DNA of 51,807 bases from Bacillus salipaludis. Lineage in GTDB: Bacteria > Bacillota > Bacilli > Bacillales_B > DSM-18226. Below are positions 19,507 to 29,874 of this stretch, one piece after another. The translations under genes were made by a program, and so were the position numbers. The stretch is from positions 1-51,807 of the forward strand of contig NZ_SMYO01000021.1 in the NCBI RefSeq assembly GCF_004358205.1, read 5' to 3'. The notes under the pieces are model-generated. The model was not told the DNA's origin. It saw only the letters and a list, made by a program, of their open reading frames with translations, and did not search any database. Each line of letters begins with the position of its first letter. Position 1 is the first letter of the stretch.

Positions 19507-20880
19507 ATGTCTAATCGTTATGCTGTGATTTTAGCCGCTGGACAAGGAACGCGGATGAAATCAAAGCTCTATAAAGTGTTGCACCAGGTTTGTGGAAAAC
19601 CAATGGTTCAGCATGTGGTGGATCAAATAACAAAGCTGGATATAGAAGAAATGGTCACGATTATCGGGCATGGAGCAGAAATGGTAAAAGCCCAAATAGG
19701 CGATAAAAGCCTTTATGCTCTTCAAGAACAACAGCTTGGAACAGCACATGCGGTCATTCAAGCTCAAGAAATGCTCGCTGGTAAAAAAGGAACAACCATT
19801 GTTGTCTGCGGTGATACTCCATTAATTCGCGCAGAAACGATGGAAGCCTTATTTAACCATCATCAAGAACTAGCTGCAAAGGCAACCATTCTGACTGCGA
19901 GGATTGAAGACCCAACAGGCTATGGCCGGATCATTCGAAACGAAAGCGGATTGGTTGAAAAAATCGTTGAACACAAAGATGCCACAGATGCAGAGCGGGC
20001 CATTAAGGAAATTAATACTGGAACATATTGTTTCGACAATGAAGCTCTTTTTGAGGCATTAACAAAGGTCTCAAATGATAATGTTCAAGGGGAATACTAT
20101 TTACCGGATGTTATCGAGATTCTAAAGGAACAAGGTGAAATTGTTACCGCTTTCCAAACGGATAAGTTTGAAGAAACGATTGGCGTGAATGACAGAATCG
20201 CTCTTAGCACTGCAGAGCGAATTATGCGAAACCGGATTAATGAAGAACATATGAGGAATGGTGTAACACTCATCGATCCCGATAACACCTATATTGAGAC
20301 AGATGTACAAATTGGCCAGGATACTGTGATTTATCCGGGGACCATCCTGAAGGGTAGAACGATCATTGGTTCTGATTGCCAAATTGGCCCGCATTCTGAG
20401 ATTGATACTTGTGAAATCGGGAATGGAACAGTTATCCGTCAATCTACTGCTAATAAAAGTTCAATTGGCGCAAATGTCAATATTGGGCCGTTTGCCCATA
20501 TTCGGCCTGATTCAGCCATTCAAGATGAAGTGAAGATTGGAAACTTCGTTGAAATTAAGAAAGCTGTATTTGGTAAGGGAAGCAAAGCCTCTCATTTAAG
20601 TTATATCGGAGATGCAGAAGTGGGTAATAATGTAAACATCGGCTGTGGTTCCATCACGGTTAACTATGATGGTAAAAATAAATATTTAACCAAAATAGAA
20701 GATGATGTCTTTGTTGGCTGTAATTCAAATCTTGTTGCTCCTGTTACAGTTGGGAAGGGTGCATATGTTGCTGCAGGTTCTACCATCACCATGGATGTAC
20801 CTGGGGAGGCATTGTCCATTGCCCGTGCGAAGCAAGTAAATAAGGAAAACTACGTTCAAAAGCTTAATTTGAAAAAATAA
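19507..20880 (+). CDS. glmU: Bifunctional UDP-N-acetylglucosamine pyrophosphorylase / glucosamine-1-phosphate N-acetyltransferase
   Basis: 457 residues; makes UDP-GlcNAc for peptidoglycan and teichoic acids. The N-terminal uridyltransferase domain has [12 protein letters not shown] (from residue 9) and QLGTAHAV; the C-terminal half is a left-handed beta-helix of hexapeptide repeats with the acetyltransferase segments [15 protein letters not shown] and [13 protein letters not shown] 19507 is used, since ATG 19501 lies only one base after GGAGG. It lies 22 bases before prs. Confidence 0.97.
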   Translation: MSNRYAVILAAGQGTRMKSKLYKVLHQVCGKPMVQHVVDQITKLDIEEMVTIIGHGAEMVKAQIGDKSLYALQEQQLGTAHAVIQAQEMLAGKKGTTIVVCGDTPLIRAETMEALFNHHQELAAKATILTARIEDPTGYGRIIRNESGLVEKIVEHKDATDAERAIKEINTGTYCFDNEALFEALTKVSNDNVQGEYYLPDVIEILKEQGEIVTAFQTDKFEETIGVNDRIALSTAERIMRNRINEEHMRNGVTLIDPDNTYIETDVQIGQDTVIYPGTILKGRTIIGSDCQIGPHSEIDTCEIGNGTVIRQSTANKSSIGANVNIGPFAHIRPDSAIQDEVKIGNFVEIKKAVFGKGSKASHLSYIGDAEVGNNVNIGCGSITVNYDGKNKYLTKIEDDVFVGCNSNLVAPVTVGKGAYVAAGSTITMDVPGEALSIARAKQVNKENYVQKLNLKK

Positions 20881-20902
20881 GCAAAAATAATGGAGGACCA
20901 TC

Positions 20903-21859
20903 ATGTCAAATCAATATTTAGATCCAAATTTAAAGGTATTCAGTTTAAATTCTAATCTTCCCTTGGCAAGAGAAATTGCAAAAGTAATCGGTGTAGAGCT
21001 TGGAAAGTGCTCAGTAACAAGATTTAGTGACGGGGAAATTCAAATTAATATTGAAGAAAGTATCCGCGGATGTGATGTGTACGTAATCCAGTCAACGAGC
21101 AATCCGATTAATGAGAATCTCATGGAATTATTAATTATGATTGACGCATTAAAAAGAGCATCTGCAAAAACGATTAATATTGTTATGCCTTATTATGGTT
21201 ATGCTCGTCAAGATCGTAAAGCACGTGCCCGTGAGCCAATTACTGCAAAATTAGTAGCAAATTTGCTTGAAACAGCAGGAGCTACCCGTGTGATTTGTCT
21301 TGATTTGCACGCACCGCAAATTCAAGGGTTCTTTGATATTCCAATTGACCACCTTATGGGTGTGCCAATTTTATCAGAATACTTTAAGAACAAAGCACTA
21401 GACGGTGATCTTGTCGTTGTATCCCCAGACCATGGCGGGGTAACACGAGCTAGAAAAATGGCGGAGCGCCTAAAAGCTCCAATCGCGATTATTGATAAAC
21501 GCCGTCCGCGTCCAAATGTTGCCGAGGTTATGAATATTGTGGGTAACATTGATGGAAAGGTAGCTATTCTCATTGATGATATTATTGATACAGCTGGAAC
21601 CATTACACTTGCTGCAAATGCATTAGTGGAAAACGGTGCTTTAGAGGTTTATGCCTCCTGTACACACCCTGTATTGAGTGGTCCAGCCATTGAAAGAATT
21701 CAAAATTCAAAAATTAAAGAATTAGTTGTTACGAACTCAATTGAACTTCCGGAAGAGAAAAAGATTGATAAAATTATTAATCTTTCTGTTGCACCACTAA
21801 TCGGTGAAGCTATTATCCGTGTACATGAGGAACAGTCCGTAAGTACATTATTTGATTAA
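20903..21859 (+). CDS. prs: Ribose-phosphate pyrophosphokinase
   Basis: 318 residues; makes PRPP from ribose 5-phosphate and ATP for purine, pyrimidine, His, Trp and NAD synthesis. The catalytic flexible loop and the PRPP motif ([13 protein letters not shown]) are intact, as is the [20 protein letters not shown] segment. The strong site GGAGG precedes the ATG. Its product is the inducer of PurR from the same cluster. Co-transcription with glmU is likely. Confidence 0.97.
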   Translation: MSNQYLDPNLKVFSLNSNLPLAREIAKVIGVELGKCSVTRFSDGEIQINIEESIRGCDVYVIQSTSNPINENLMELLIMIDALKRASAKTINIVMPYYGYARQDRKARAREPITAKLVANLLETAGATRVICLDLHAPQIQGFFDIPIDHLMGVPILSEYFKNKALDGDLVVVSPDHGGVTRARKMAERLKAPIAIIDKRRPRPNVAEVMNIVGNIDGKVAILIDDIIDTAGTITLAANALVENGALEVYASCTHPVLSGPAIERIQNSKIKELVVTNSIELPEEKKIDKIINLSVAPLIGEAIIRVHEEQSVSTLFD

Positions 21860-21898
21860 ACCGTGCAAGGAACCACCCGAATTTAGCTGAATTAAAAT

Positions 21899-21924
21899 GT
21901 TTAGACCTTCCTGTTTTGGGGTAA
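21899..21924 (+). promoter_or_regulatory. Sigma-B promoter of ctc
   Basis: GTTTAG (21899-21904), 14 bases, GGGTAA (21919-21924). This matches the general-stress sigma-B pattern GTTTAA-N12/14-GGGTAT with one change in each box. ctc is a classic sigma-B gene. Confidence 0.8.
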
Positions 21925-21962
21925 TTTTATAAAGTGAACTTAAATAGGAAGGTGACTTTTCA

Positions 21963-22598
21963 ATGAGTACTGTTTTACAAGCAAAAGAACGCAATCAATT
22001 CCGTCATTCTGCTTTAAAGAAAATTCGGGACACTGGAAACATTCCAGCTGTTATTTATGGTGCAAAGGTTGAAAGTAAGCCTGTTTATATTAGTTCTGCT
22101 GATTTAACGAAAACCATTCGTTCTGTAGGCAGGAATGGTGTCTTTTCTCTTGATATCAGTGGAAATCAGCATGATGTTGTCTTAAAGGATTATCAAGAGG
22201 ATTGTATTAAAAAGGAAATTACACATGTTGATTTTTTAGCAGTTGATAAGTCTTCAAAAATCAATGTATCGGTCAGACTTGTACTTACCGGTGAGGCCGC
22301 AGGTGTGAAAGACGGCGGGGTTCTACAGCAGCCAGTCCATGAATTGTCAATCACATCTACTCCTGACAATATTCCGGCTCAGATTGAAGTAGATGTTACG
22401 AACCTGCAGGTTGGTGAAAATGTAACCATTGCAGATATCCTCTATCAAGGGTCATTTTCGATTAATCATGATGCGGAAGAAGTGGTTGCCTCGATTCTTC
22501 CTCCTAAACAGGAAGAAGAAATTAATGCAGGTGAACAGCAAGATGGCGGTCATCCAGATCAAGAAGAAGGAAGAGAAACAGAACCAATTGGAGACTAA
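21963..22598 (+). CDS. ctc: Ctc, general stress protein / ribosomal protein L25 family
   Basis: 211-residue L25/TL5-type protein: an N-terminal 5S-rRNA-binding domain (about 1-90, with RNQFRHSALKKIR and GNIPAVIYG) followed by the longer C-terminal TL5 domain and a Glu/Gln-rich tail. It associates with 50S subunits under stress. It has its own sigma-B promoter and a terminator after it. The tail (KQEEEINAGEQQDGG) is low-complexity and probably disordered. Confidence 0.94.
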   Translation: MSTVLQAKERNQFRHSALKKIRDTGNIPAVIYGAKVESKPVYISSADLTKTIRSVGRNGVFSLDISGNQHDVVLKDYQEDCIKKEITHVDFLAVDKSSKINVSVRLVLTGEAAGVKDGGVLQQPVHELSITSTPDNIPAQIEVDVTNLQVGENVTIADILYQGSFSINHDAEEVVASILPPKQEEEINAGEQQDGGHPDQEEGRETEPIGD

Positions 22599-22605
22599 TA
22601 GTAAT

Positions 22606-22636
22606 AGACGTAACCTAAACAAAGGTTACGTCTTTT
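22606..22636 (+). terminator. ctc terminator
   Basis: AGACGTAACC (22606-22615) pairs perfectly with GGTTACGTCT (22624-22633), then Ts. Confidence 0.8.
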
Positions 22637-22726
22637 GCAGTTCTTAATTATAGCGAAAATAATGGTGAGGAATTTATGCTTCGAAAAGTTTTTAGAAGGT
22701 GGTCTGGACAGGAAGAGGTGGGAAAT

Positions 22727-23287
22727 ATGAAAATAATGGTTGGTTTAGGAAACCCGGGGAAGCAATATGAACATACGAGGCACAATGTAGGTTTTGATGT
22801 CATTGAAGAGCTCTCACGCCGATTTAATATTCCGTTAGACCAATCCAAATTAAAAGGCTTGTATGGAATTGGATTCTACAAAGGGGAAAAGGTCTTATTG
22901 TTAAAACCTCTGACCTATATGAACCTATCCGGAGAATCCATTCGCGCCGTAATGGATTATTATGATATCGGTTTAGAAGACCTCTTGGTGATTTATGATG
23001 ACCTTGATTTACCTGTTGGGAAAATTCGACTTCGTCAAAAGGGAAGCGCAGGCGGACATAATGGAATTAAGTCCACAGTAGCCCATCTTGGGACTCAAGC
23101 ATTTAACAGAATTCGAATCGGCATTGACCGCCCACAAAATGGGATGAGCGTGCCTGATTATGTTCTAGGGAAATTTCATAAAGAAGAGCAGTTACAGATT
23201 CAAGATGTTGTTCAAAAAAGTGCCGATGCATGTGAAGCCTGTCTGGAGAGGCCTTTTATACAAGTAATGAATGATTTTAATCAGTAA
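22727..23287 (+). CDS. pth: Peptidyl-tRNA hydrolase (SpoVC)
   Basis: 186 residues; releases peptides from dropped-off peptidyl-tRNA. Conserved [19 protein letters not shown] with N9 and H19, [23 protein letters not shown] with the catalytic Asp, and [15 protein letters not shown] 22727 is preferred: GAGGTGGG lies upstream and the protein then starts like the family. An in-frame ATG at 22676 with its own GGTGAGG would add 17 residues and cannot be ruled out. Confidence 0.95.
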   Translation: MKIMVGLGNPGKQYEHTRHNVGFDVIEELSRRFNIPLDQSKLKGLYGIGFYKGEKVLLLKPLTYMNLSGESIRAVMDYYDIGLEDLLVIYDDLDLPVGKIRLRQKGSAGGHNGIKSTVAHLGTQAFNRIRIGIDRPQNGMSVPDYVLGKFHKEEQLQIQDVVQKSADACEACLERPFIQVMNDFNQ

Positions 23288-23373
23288 ATGTACATGAGAT
23301 AGGCCATCCTTTCATATTATAAAGCGTATATCCTAAACTGAATGTCTGCAGTTTGAGAAGTGATTTTAGATGT

Positions 23374-23403
23374 GAATAGTTTCCCCCTGTTTGGGTTAAT
23401 ATA
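23374..23403 (+). promoter_or_regulatory. Possible forespore (sigma-F/G) promoter of fin
   Basis: GAATA (23374-23378), 15 bases, GGTTAATATA (23394-23403). The spacing is right for sigma-F, but the -10 has two mismatches and the -35 one. fin is forespore-expressed in B. subtilis. Confidence 0.4.
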
Positions 23404-23437
23404 CTAATATTAAATCGAAGATTAGGGAGGGACAGGC

Positions 23438-23668
23438 GTGGCCATCCATTATCATTGCAGGCATTGCGGTACAAAATTAGGCTCTATCGAACAATCATCC
23501 ATACACAGCGAAACGCTTGGTCTTAATAAGTTAACTGAACGGGAAAGACAAGAAATGGTTGCGTACGATCCATCTGGGGATATTCACATAACCTCGATTT
23601 GTGAAGACTGCCAGGAAGCTTTGGAGCGAACTCCAGAATACCATCAATATGATTTTCTTATTCATTAA
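23438..23668 (+). CDS. fin: Fin (YabK), anti-sigma-F factor
   Basis: 76-residue zinc protein that shuts off sigma-F late in forespore development so that sigma-G can take over. Two CxxC pairs, C7/C10 (YHCRHCG) and C55/C58 (ICEDCQEAL), form the metal site. GTG 23438 follows GGGAGGGAC. Together with csfB at the other end of the region, the window encodes two of the proteins that order forespore sigma factors. Confidence 0.92.
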   Translation: MAIHYHCRHCGTKLGSIEQSSIHSETLGLNKLTERERQEMVAYDPSGDIHITSICEDCQEALERTPEYHQYDFLIH

Positions 23669-23671
23669 CTA

Positions 23672-23698
23672 GCTTTGGATGTACTCCAAAGCATTTTT
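23672..23698 (+). terminator. fin terminator
   Basis: GCTTTGGA (23672-23679) pairs with TCCAAAGC (23685-23692), followed by T5. Confidence 0.8.
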
Positions 23699-23743
23699 CT
23701 GTTTTGATAATTTAAACTTTTATAATATATGAAATTTGTATAC

Positions 23744-23784
23744 TGTCTAGCTCCAGCCCCTGAAAAGGGCGCTTAGCTTTTCGG
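23744..23784 (+). repeat. Family B repeat, internally deleted
   Basis: About 40 bases carrying both ends of the family: GTCTAGCTCCAGCCCCT on the left and AAGGGCGCTTAGCTTTTC on the right, with the middle missing. It lies between fin and mfd. Confidence 0.7.
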
Positions 23785-23804
23785 TTGAGAGAGGAGGATT
23801 TAGG

Positions 23805-26800
23805 TTGAACAGTTTAACATCATTATTCCTTCGACAGGAAGACATTCATTCTGTTATATCCGGAATGGAAGAAGGTCTAAAGGAACAGTTAATTGCAGGG
23901 TTATCAGGCTCATCTAGGACCATCTTTGCAGCATCCATTTATGAAAAAATGAAAAGGCCGATTATGTTCGTTACCTATAATTTGCTGCAAGCACAAAAGC
24001 TATATGATGACCTTGTCAATCTAGTAAACGAAAAGGATGTTTTTCTTTTCCCTGCAAATGAACTGATCGCTGCAGAAATGAGTATCGCCAGCCCGGAATT
24101 GAAGGCTCAAAGAATTGAAGCTTTGAATCATTGGAGTAAAAATAGTCGCGGAATTTTAATAGCCCCTATTTCTGGCTTAAAAAAAATTACTCCGCCAAAG
24201 GCTATGTGGAAAAACTATCAGCTTTCCTTAAAGCTGGGGGAAGACTTAGATATAGAGAGAACGCTTACAACTTTTGTTAAGATGGGGTATGTAAGAGTAG
24301 AAATGGTGTCTACTCCTGGAGAATTTAGTGTACGGGGCGGAATTATTGATATTTATCCTCTTACAGAATCAGACCCGCTTCGGATTGAACTTTTTGATAC
24401 CGAAATTGATTCTATCCGTTATTTCTCTCTTGAGGACCAGCGTTCCAAGGAAAAGATTTCAGAAATCTTAATTGGCCCTGCAACAGAAATTCTTCTTGAG
24501 GATGTAAATTACAGTCGAATCGTTGAAAGATTAGAAGAAGGCTTAGCGAAAAGCTTAAAAAAATTAAAGGACGAAAAGGCTAAAATCCAACTCGCACAAA
24601 ATATTGGATATGAATTAGAACTGCTAAAAAACCAGCAAAAGCCTGACCAAGTCTATAAATACTTATCACTTGCCTACGAAAATGCTGGTAGTTTACTAGA
24701 TTATCTTCCGCATAACGGTTTAGTATTTATTGATGAAATCAGCAGGGTTCATGAAATGAATGAATCTCTAGTTAAGGAGGAAGCAGACTGGTATACCTCT
24801 TTATTAGGTGAGGGAGAAATTATCCATGACCTGGTTATTTCACATGACCTACACGGGCTTTTACAAAAAAAGAATTTCCCGGTCCTTTATATGTCTCTAT
24901 TTCTCCGTCATGTCTCAAATACCAGTCCGCAAAATATTATTAATGTTTCTTGTAAGCCTATGCAAAACTTCCACGGACAAATGCATTTGCTTAAAGCAGA
25001 AGTAGACCGTTGGAAAAAAAGCAACTATTCTATTCTTGTACTCGGACCCGATGAAGAACGGGTAAAAAAACTGGAGCGGGTTTTAGAGGATTATGAAATT
25101 GAATCCTCACTTTTAGGTGAAGGGCAGGAGCCATTACCTGGTAAAGTTCAAATTATGAGAGGAAATCTCCAAACCGGATTTGAATTATCCATTCAAAAAA
25201 TTGCCGTGATTACCGAGGAAGAATTATTTAATAAACGAGTGAAAAAATCTTCTAGCCGGCAAAAACTATCGAATGCAGAAAGAATTAAAAGCTATTCCGA
25301 ACTCCGGGTTGGTGACTACGTTGTTCATGTAAACCATGGGATTGGGAAATACCTTGGTATCGAAACACTTGTAATTAATGGAATCCATAAGGATTATTTA
25401 CATATTCGTTATCAAGGGACGGATAAACTGTATGTTCCCGTTGAACAAATTGATTTAATCCAGAAATATGTTGGGTCTGAAGGAAAAGAGCCAAAAGTCT
25501 ATAAGCTTGGCGGCAGTGATTGGAAAAAAGTGAAAAAGAAAGTTCAATCCTCTGTCCAAGATATTGCGGATGATTTAATTAAGCTGTATGCCGAACGTGA
25601 AGCAGCTGTTGGTTATGCTTTCTCACCTGATGGAGACATGCAAAGAGAATTCGAAACAAACTTTGCCTACCAAGAAACAGAAGATCAGTTACGGTCTATT
25701 CGTGAGATTAAAAAGGATATGGAAAGATTGCGTCCAATGGACCGGCTCCTCTGCGGGGATGTTGGTTATGGAAAAACGGAGGTTGCTATTCGCGCGGCCT
25801 TTAAAGCCATTACCGATGGCAAGCAGGTTGCTTTCCTTGTGCCAACAACCATTCTAGCTCAACAGCATTTTGAAACATTAAGGGAAAGATTTCAGGACTT
25901 CCCCATTAATATTGGTTTGTTAAGCCGTTTTCGTTCAAAAAAGCAACAGACGGAAACGATAAAAGGGCTGAAGGCGGGGACTGTTGATATTGTCGTTGGA
26001 ACACACCGCCTGCTGTCAAAAGATGTTATTTATCGTGACTTAGGGCTGTTAATTATCGATGAAGAACAAAGGTTCGGGGTTACACATAAGGAAAAGATAA
26101 AGCGGTTAAAAACAAATGTGGATGTTTTAACGTTAACAGCCACACCAATTCCAAGAACTCTGCATATGTCCATGCTGGGAGTTCGAGATTTGTCGGTGAT
26201 CGAAACACCACCTGAAAATCGTTTCCCTGTGCAAACCTATGTTATGGAGTATAATGGATCGCTTGTCAGAGAGGCCATTGAACGGGAACTCGCCCGTGAC
26301 GGACAAGTATACTTTTTATATAACCGGGTAGAGGATATTGAACGGAAGGCAGAAGAAATTTCTATGCTTGTACCGGATGCCCGTGTAACTTTTGCCCATG
26401 GGCAGATGTCGGAAAATGAATTAGAGTCTGTAATGTTGAGCTTTTTATCTGGAGAATTTGACGTTCTCGTCAGTACAACGATTATTGAAACTGGTGTAGA
26501 TATTCCCAATGTCAATACGTTAATCGTCTTTGATGCTGATCGAATGGGACTCTCACAGCTCTATCAGCTGCGCGGCCGGGTTGGAAGATCCAATCGAGTT
26601 GCCTATGCCTATTTTACGTATCGAAAGGATAAAGTTTTAACGGAAGTTGCTGAGAAACGTTTACAGGCGATTAAGGAATTTACGGAGCTCGGTTCCGGAT
26701 TTAAAATTGCGATGCGGGATCTATCCATCAGGGGTGCCGGCAATTTATTAGGGGCACAGCAGCATGGTTTTATTGATTCGGTTGGATTTGATTTGTACTC

Positions 26801-27341
26801 ACAAATGCTGAAGGAAGCCATTGAGGAAAAGAGAGGCGACCTTAAGGAAGCTGAAAGGAAAACGGTTGAAATTGATCTGGAAATTGATGCGTATATTCCG
26901 GATTCCTACATTAAGGATGGGCATCAAAAAATAGAAATGTATAAGCGCTTCAGGGGTATTCAGGCATTAGAAGATGTACAGGAGCTTCAAGAGGAAATGA
27001 TTGACCGTTTTGGCGAATATCCAAATGAAGTAGCATACCTCTTCCAAATTGCAGAAATGAAGGTTTATGCCCTTCTAAATGGTGTTGAACAAATAAAGCA
27101 AGTGAAGCAGGAAGTAACATTGTTAGTGAATGAAAAAGTAAGCAGCACGATTGATGGCCATAAGCTGTTTAAAATCAGCAGTCAGTTTGGAAGAATGGTT
27201 ACCCCAGGAATGGAGGGCAATAAATTAAAAATGACCCTCAATGTCAAAGGGTGCGAAATAGCAAAATGGCTTCATATTGCTTTTGAAATGATAAAGGGGC
27301 TTGAAGAATCGAAAAAGGGCGAAGAAAATCCAGTTACTTAA
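23805..27341 (+). CDS. mfd: Transcription-repair coupling factor Mfd
   Basis: 1178 residues; pushes stalled RNA polymerase off DNA lesions and recruits UvrA. Domains in order: UvrB-like module (about 1-380), the RNA-polymerase-interacting CarD-like domain (from about 500, VVHVNHGIGKYLGIE), the RecG-like translocase with Walker A DVGYGKTE near 650-657 and IIDEEQRFGV near 752, and the C-terminal TRCF domain. TTG 23805 is the start: GGAGG lies seven bases upstream and the family starts here. Length is standard. Confidence 0.97.
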   Translation: MNSLTSLFLRQEDIHSVISGMEEGLKEQLIAGLSGSSRTIFAASIYEKMKRPIMFVTYNLLQAQKLYDDLVNLVNEKDVFLFPANELIAAEMSIASPELKAQRIEALNHWSKNSRGILIAPISGLKKITPPKAMWKNYQLSLKLGEDLDIERTLTTFVKMGYVRVEMVSTPGEFSVRGGIIDIYPLTESDPLRIELFDTEIDSIRYFSLEDQRSKEKISEILIGPATEILLEDVNYSRIVERLEEGLAKSLKKLKDEKAKIQLAQNIGYELELLKNQQKPDQVYKYLSLAYENAGSLLDYLPHNGLVFIDEISRVHEMNESLVKEEADWYTSLLGEGEIIHDLVISHDLHGLLQKKNFPVLYMSLFLRHVSNTSPQNIINVSCKPMQNFHGQMHLLKAEVDRWKKSNYSILVLGPDEERVKKLERVLEDYEIESSLLGEGQEPLPGKVQIMRGNLQTGFELSIQKIAVITEEELFNKRVKKSSSRQKLSNAERIKSYSELRVGDYVVHVNHGIGKYLGIETLVINGIHKDYLHIRYQGTDKLYVPVEQIDLIQKYVGSEGKEPKVYKLGGSDWKKVKKKVQSSVQDIADDLIKLYAEREAAVGYAFSPDGDMQREFETNFAYQETEDQLRSIREIKKDMERLRPMDRLLCGDVGYGKTEVAIRAAFKAITDGKQVAFLVPTTILAQQHFETLRERFQDFPINIGLLSRFRSKKQQTETIKGLKAGTVDIVVGTHRLLSKDVIYRDLGLLIIDEEQRFGVTHKEKIKRLKTNVDVLTLTATPIPRTLHMSMLGVRDLSVIETPPENRFPVQTYVMEYNGSLVREAIERELARDGQVYFLYNRVEDIERKAEEISMLVPDARVTFAHGQMSENELESVMLSFLSGEFDVLVSTTIIETGVDIPNVNTLIVFDADRMGLSQLYQLRGRVGRSNRVAYAYFTYRKDKVLTEVAEKRLQAIKEFTELGSGFKIAMRDLSIRGAGNLLGAQQHGFIDSVGFDLYSQMLKEAIEEKRGDLKEAERKTVEIDLEIDAYIPDSYIKDGHQKIEMYKRFRGIQALEDVQELQEEMIDRFGEYPNEVAYLFQIAEMKVYALLNGVEQIKQVKQEVTLLVNEKVSSTIDGHKLFKISSQFGRMVTPGMEGNKLKMTLNVKGCEIAKWLHIAFEMIKGLEESKKGEENPVT

Positions 27342-27433
27342 TCTTTTTTTCAATCCATTAGGTTTCAATCCAGTGGTTAATCCTGTACCTAAAAGGAAAT
27401 TTTCTCACATATGTGAAAAAATATAACGATTGT

Positions 27434-27462
27434 GTATAGAACTTTCCAGATGAAAGATACTA
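27434..27462 (+). promoter_or_regulatory. Sigma-G promoter of spoVT
   Basis: GTATA (27434-27438), 17 bases, GATACTA (27456-27462), one base off the sigma-G -10 CATNNTA. spoVT is sigma-G-dependent in B. subtilis. Confidence 0.6.
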
Positions 27463-27544
27463 AGTTCAAAGTTGGTGGTGATTATTACATAAGCATCATT
27501 ACCAAGTTAGTTTAAATCATCAGATGAAAGTGAGGCAACATTGG

Positions 27545-28081
27545 ATGAAAGCAACTGGAATAGTTCGTCGAATCGATGATTTGGGTCGTGTTGTCATACC
27601 GAAGGAAATTCGCAGAACATTAAGAATTCGTGAGGGGGACCCGTTAGAGATCTTTGTGGATCGAGACGGAGAAGTGATTTTAAAGAAGTATTCTCCAATT
27701 AGCGAATTAAGCGATTTTGCAAAAGAATATGCGGAAGCCCTTTTTGACAGCCTTGGAAATCCAGTACTAATTTGTGATAGAGATGCCTATATCGCTGTTG
27801 CTGGAGGTTCCAAAAAGGATTATTTAAATAAAAATATCAGTGATTTGGTTGAAAAGACGATGGAGGACCGTAATTCCGTTCTTGTCACTCAACAAGGTGA
27901 TGTAGCCTTGTCAGATGGAAGTCCGGAAGCGATTTCATCATATACAATTGGGCCGATTATTGCAAATGGAGATCCGATTGGAGCAGTTATTATTTTCTCT
28001 AAAGAAGGAACAGTTGGAGAAGTTGAACAAAAAGCTGTTGAAACAGCAGCTGGATTCTTAGCAAGACAAATGGAGTCATAA
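27545..28081 (+). CDS. spoVT: SpoVT, stage V sporulation regulator
   Basis: 178 residues. The N-terminal AbrB-like DNA-binding domain (1-50, GIVRRIDDLGRVVIPKEIRR) is joined to a C-terminal GAF-like domain (about 55-178, LICDRDAYIAVAGG). It tunes sigma-G-dependent genes in the forespore. ATG 27545 gives exactly the family length; the frame extends 7 codons further to 27524 without reason. It is monocistronic, with a sigma-G-type promoter and a terminator. Confidence 0.95.
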   Translation: MKATGIVRRIDDLGRVVIPKEIRRTLRIREGDPLEIFVDRDGEVILKKYSPISELSDFAKEYAEALFDSLGNPVLICDRDAYIAVAGGSKKDYLNKNISDLVEKTMEDRNSVLVTQQGDVALSDGSPEAISSYTIGPIIANGDPIGAVIIFSKEGTVGEVEQKAVETAAGFLARQMES

Positions 28082-28097
28082 TTTTAGTTTTTTTAAC

Positions 28098-28124
28098 GAA
28101 AGGACAGCGCTTGCTGTCTTTTTT
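28098..28124 (+). terminator. spoVT terminator
   Basis: GACAGC (28103-28108) pairs with GCTGTC (28113-28118), with A/T pairs outside a bulged G, then a T run. Confidence 0.7.
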
Positions 28125-28175
28125 CATGCACCAAATGAGGGCGCATCCTATGCTATAATACATGGGAGTTTATTT

Positions 28176-28197
28176 TTGTCTAGCTCCAGCGCTGATT
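28176..28197 (+). repeat. Family B repeat fragment (left end)
   Basis: TTGTCTAGCTCCAGCGCTGA matches the left end of the family B elements. It lies 37 bases upstream of the likely yabM start and explains the spurious upstream extension of that frame. Confidence 0.65.
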
Positions 28198-28233
28198 ATG
28201 GCGTATGTGCATTTCTGTTTGGAGGAAAAAATA

Positions 28234-29874
28234 TTGAAGCCCGTGAATCAATCAAAGGCCCTTTTTCGAGGGGCTTTCATTTTAACGATTGCGGCCCTGG
28301 TTACCAAAATTCTGAGTGCCTTTTACCGCATCCCGTTTCAAAATATTGTCGGTGATGTTGGTTTTTACATATACCAGCAGGTGTACCCGTTTTATGGCAT
28401 TGCCATGGTTCTTGCAACCACAGGATTTCCAGTCGTTATTTCAAAATTATATACGGAGCAAAAAGAAGCAGGTGACAATGGGAAGCCGCGGCTTTTGCTC
28501 CTTGGATCATTTCTATATTTGCAGATTTTTGGTTTCCTTTGTTTTTTAATCCTTTATACAGGGGCCCAGCCGATTGCCCTGTTAATGAATGACCCAAAGC
28601 TATCGATTCTTTTAAGGGTCGTTTCGATTGTATTTTTGACTTTTCCGATTGTAGCAGTATTAAGAGGCTATTATCAAGGGAATGGAGATATGGTTCCAAC
28701 CGCCTTATCACAGGTAGGGGAACAAATTGCACGAGTGGTTACGATCATTTTCCTTGCCTATCTTTTTACACGGAAAGGCTACTCCCTCTACCTCGTCGGC
28801 GGGGGTGCGATGTTTGGATCGATTACAGGGAGTATTGTTTCCGCCCTTATTTTGTTTACATTTCTAAAGTTTCGCAAAGAATGGAAACAAGTAGGGCCAA
28901 AACAGAGAGCTGCTGGAAGTCTAAAAAGGGAAACAAAATGGATTTTCAAGGAGTTACTGTTTCAAGGACTGACCATCTGTATCAGTGGAATGTTGATGAT
29001 CTTTATACAATTAGGTGACTCCTTAAACCTATACTCTCTACTTGTTTCAAACGGTACGGAAGAAAGTTTGGCGAAAAGCTTAAAAGGCATCTTTGACCGA
29101 GGACAGCCGCTAATCCAATTGGGGACTGTTGCGGCCTCATCCTTGTCATTATCACTTGTGCCGCTAATTACTAGCGGGAGATTAAAAGAGCAGCCTGGCC
29201 TTTTACATCAAAAAATTCAGCTGGCAATGAGGATTAGTCTTGTCATTGGAATAGGAGCTTCTGCAGGTCTATGGGCTATTATTAAACCAACGAATACGAT
29301 GCTTTTTGAAAATGGATCCGGCTCATCGGTATTAGGAGTCCTAAGTTTTGTTATTTTATTTACTTCGCTCATTTCGACCATGATTGCGATTATGCAGGGA
29401 ATGGGAGTCTTGCTTTTTCCCGCCTTAATAGTTGTTCTTTCATTTCCGATAAAATATGGACTAAATTTGATTTTTTGTCCCTTGTTTGGCATCATGGGGG
29501 CAGCGATTTCAACAATTATTACACTGTTCATAATTAATTTCCTGCTATATTTAAAGTTTAAAAACTTGATGAATGCTCCTGTTTTTACCATCCGTTTTGT
29601 TCGAACGATTCTGACTGCGGCCATCGTGATGGCAGGCTTTTTAAAAGGATATTTATATTTAACTAATTTTCTATTTCTTTCCCATATGGAGGTACGAGTT
29701 GGGTCCGCCTTTCAAGCTTTAAGCGGAGTTTTATTGGGAGGAATTTTATTTTTGGTGATTGTGATCCGCGGGAAGGTCTTTTTAGTAGAAGATTTAGCGT
29801 TTTTCCCGTTTGGAAGTAAATTAATTCGGTTATTGCCTAGAAAAGGTGAGGGGTTAAGATATGAAAAAAATTGA
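28234..29874 (+). CDS. yabM: YabM, SpoVB/MurJ-like polysaccharide flippase-family protein
   Basis: 546-residue multi-pass membrane protein of the MATE/MOP superfamily (polysaccharide transporter branch), with about 14 predicted membrane spans. The N-terminal ALFRGAFILTIAALVTKILS and the PFQNIVGD motif are typical of SpoVB and YabM. By family it may move lipid-linked wall or polysaccharide precursors; the cargo is unknown. TTG 28234 with GGAGG eight bases upstream matches the family start; GTG 28243 is possible. It overlaps yabN by 14 bases. Confidence 0.88.
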   Translation: MKPVNQSKALFRGAFILTIAALVTKILSAFYRIPFQNIVGDVGFYIYQQVYPFYGIAMVLATTGFPVVISKLYTEQKEAGDNGKPRLLLLGSFLYLQIFGFLCFLILYTGAQPIALLMNDPKLSILLRVVSIVFLTFPIVAVLRGYYQGNGDMVPTALSQVGEQIARVVTIIFLAYLFTRKGYSLYLVGGGAMFGSITGSIVSALILFTFLKFRKEWKQVGPKQRAAGSLKRETKWIFKELLFQGLTICISGMLMIFIQLGDSLNLYSLLVSNGTEESLAKSLKGIFDRGQPLIQLGTVAASSLSLSLVPLITSGRLKEQPGLLHQKIQLAMRISLVIGIGASAGLWAIIKPTNTMLFENGSGSSVLGVLSFVILFTSLISTMIAIMQGMGVLLFPALIVVLSFPIKYGLNLIFCPLFGIMGAAISTIITLFIINFLLYLKFKNLMNAPVFTIRFVRTILTAAIVMAGFLKGYLYLTNFLFLSHMEVRVGSAFQALSGVLLGGILFLVIVIRGKVFLVEDLAFFPFGSKLIRLLPRKGEGLRYEKN

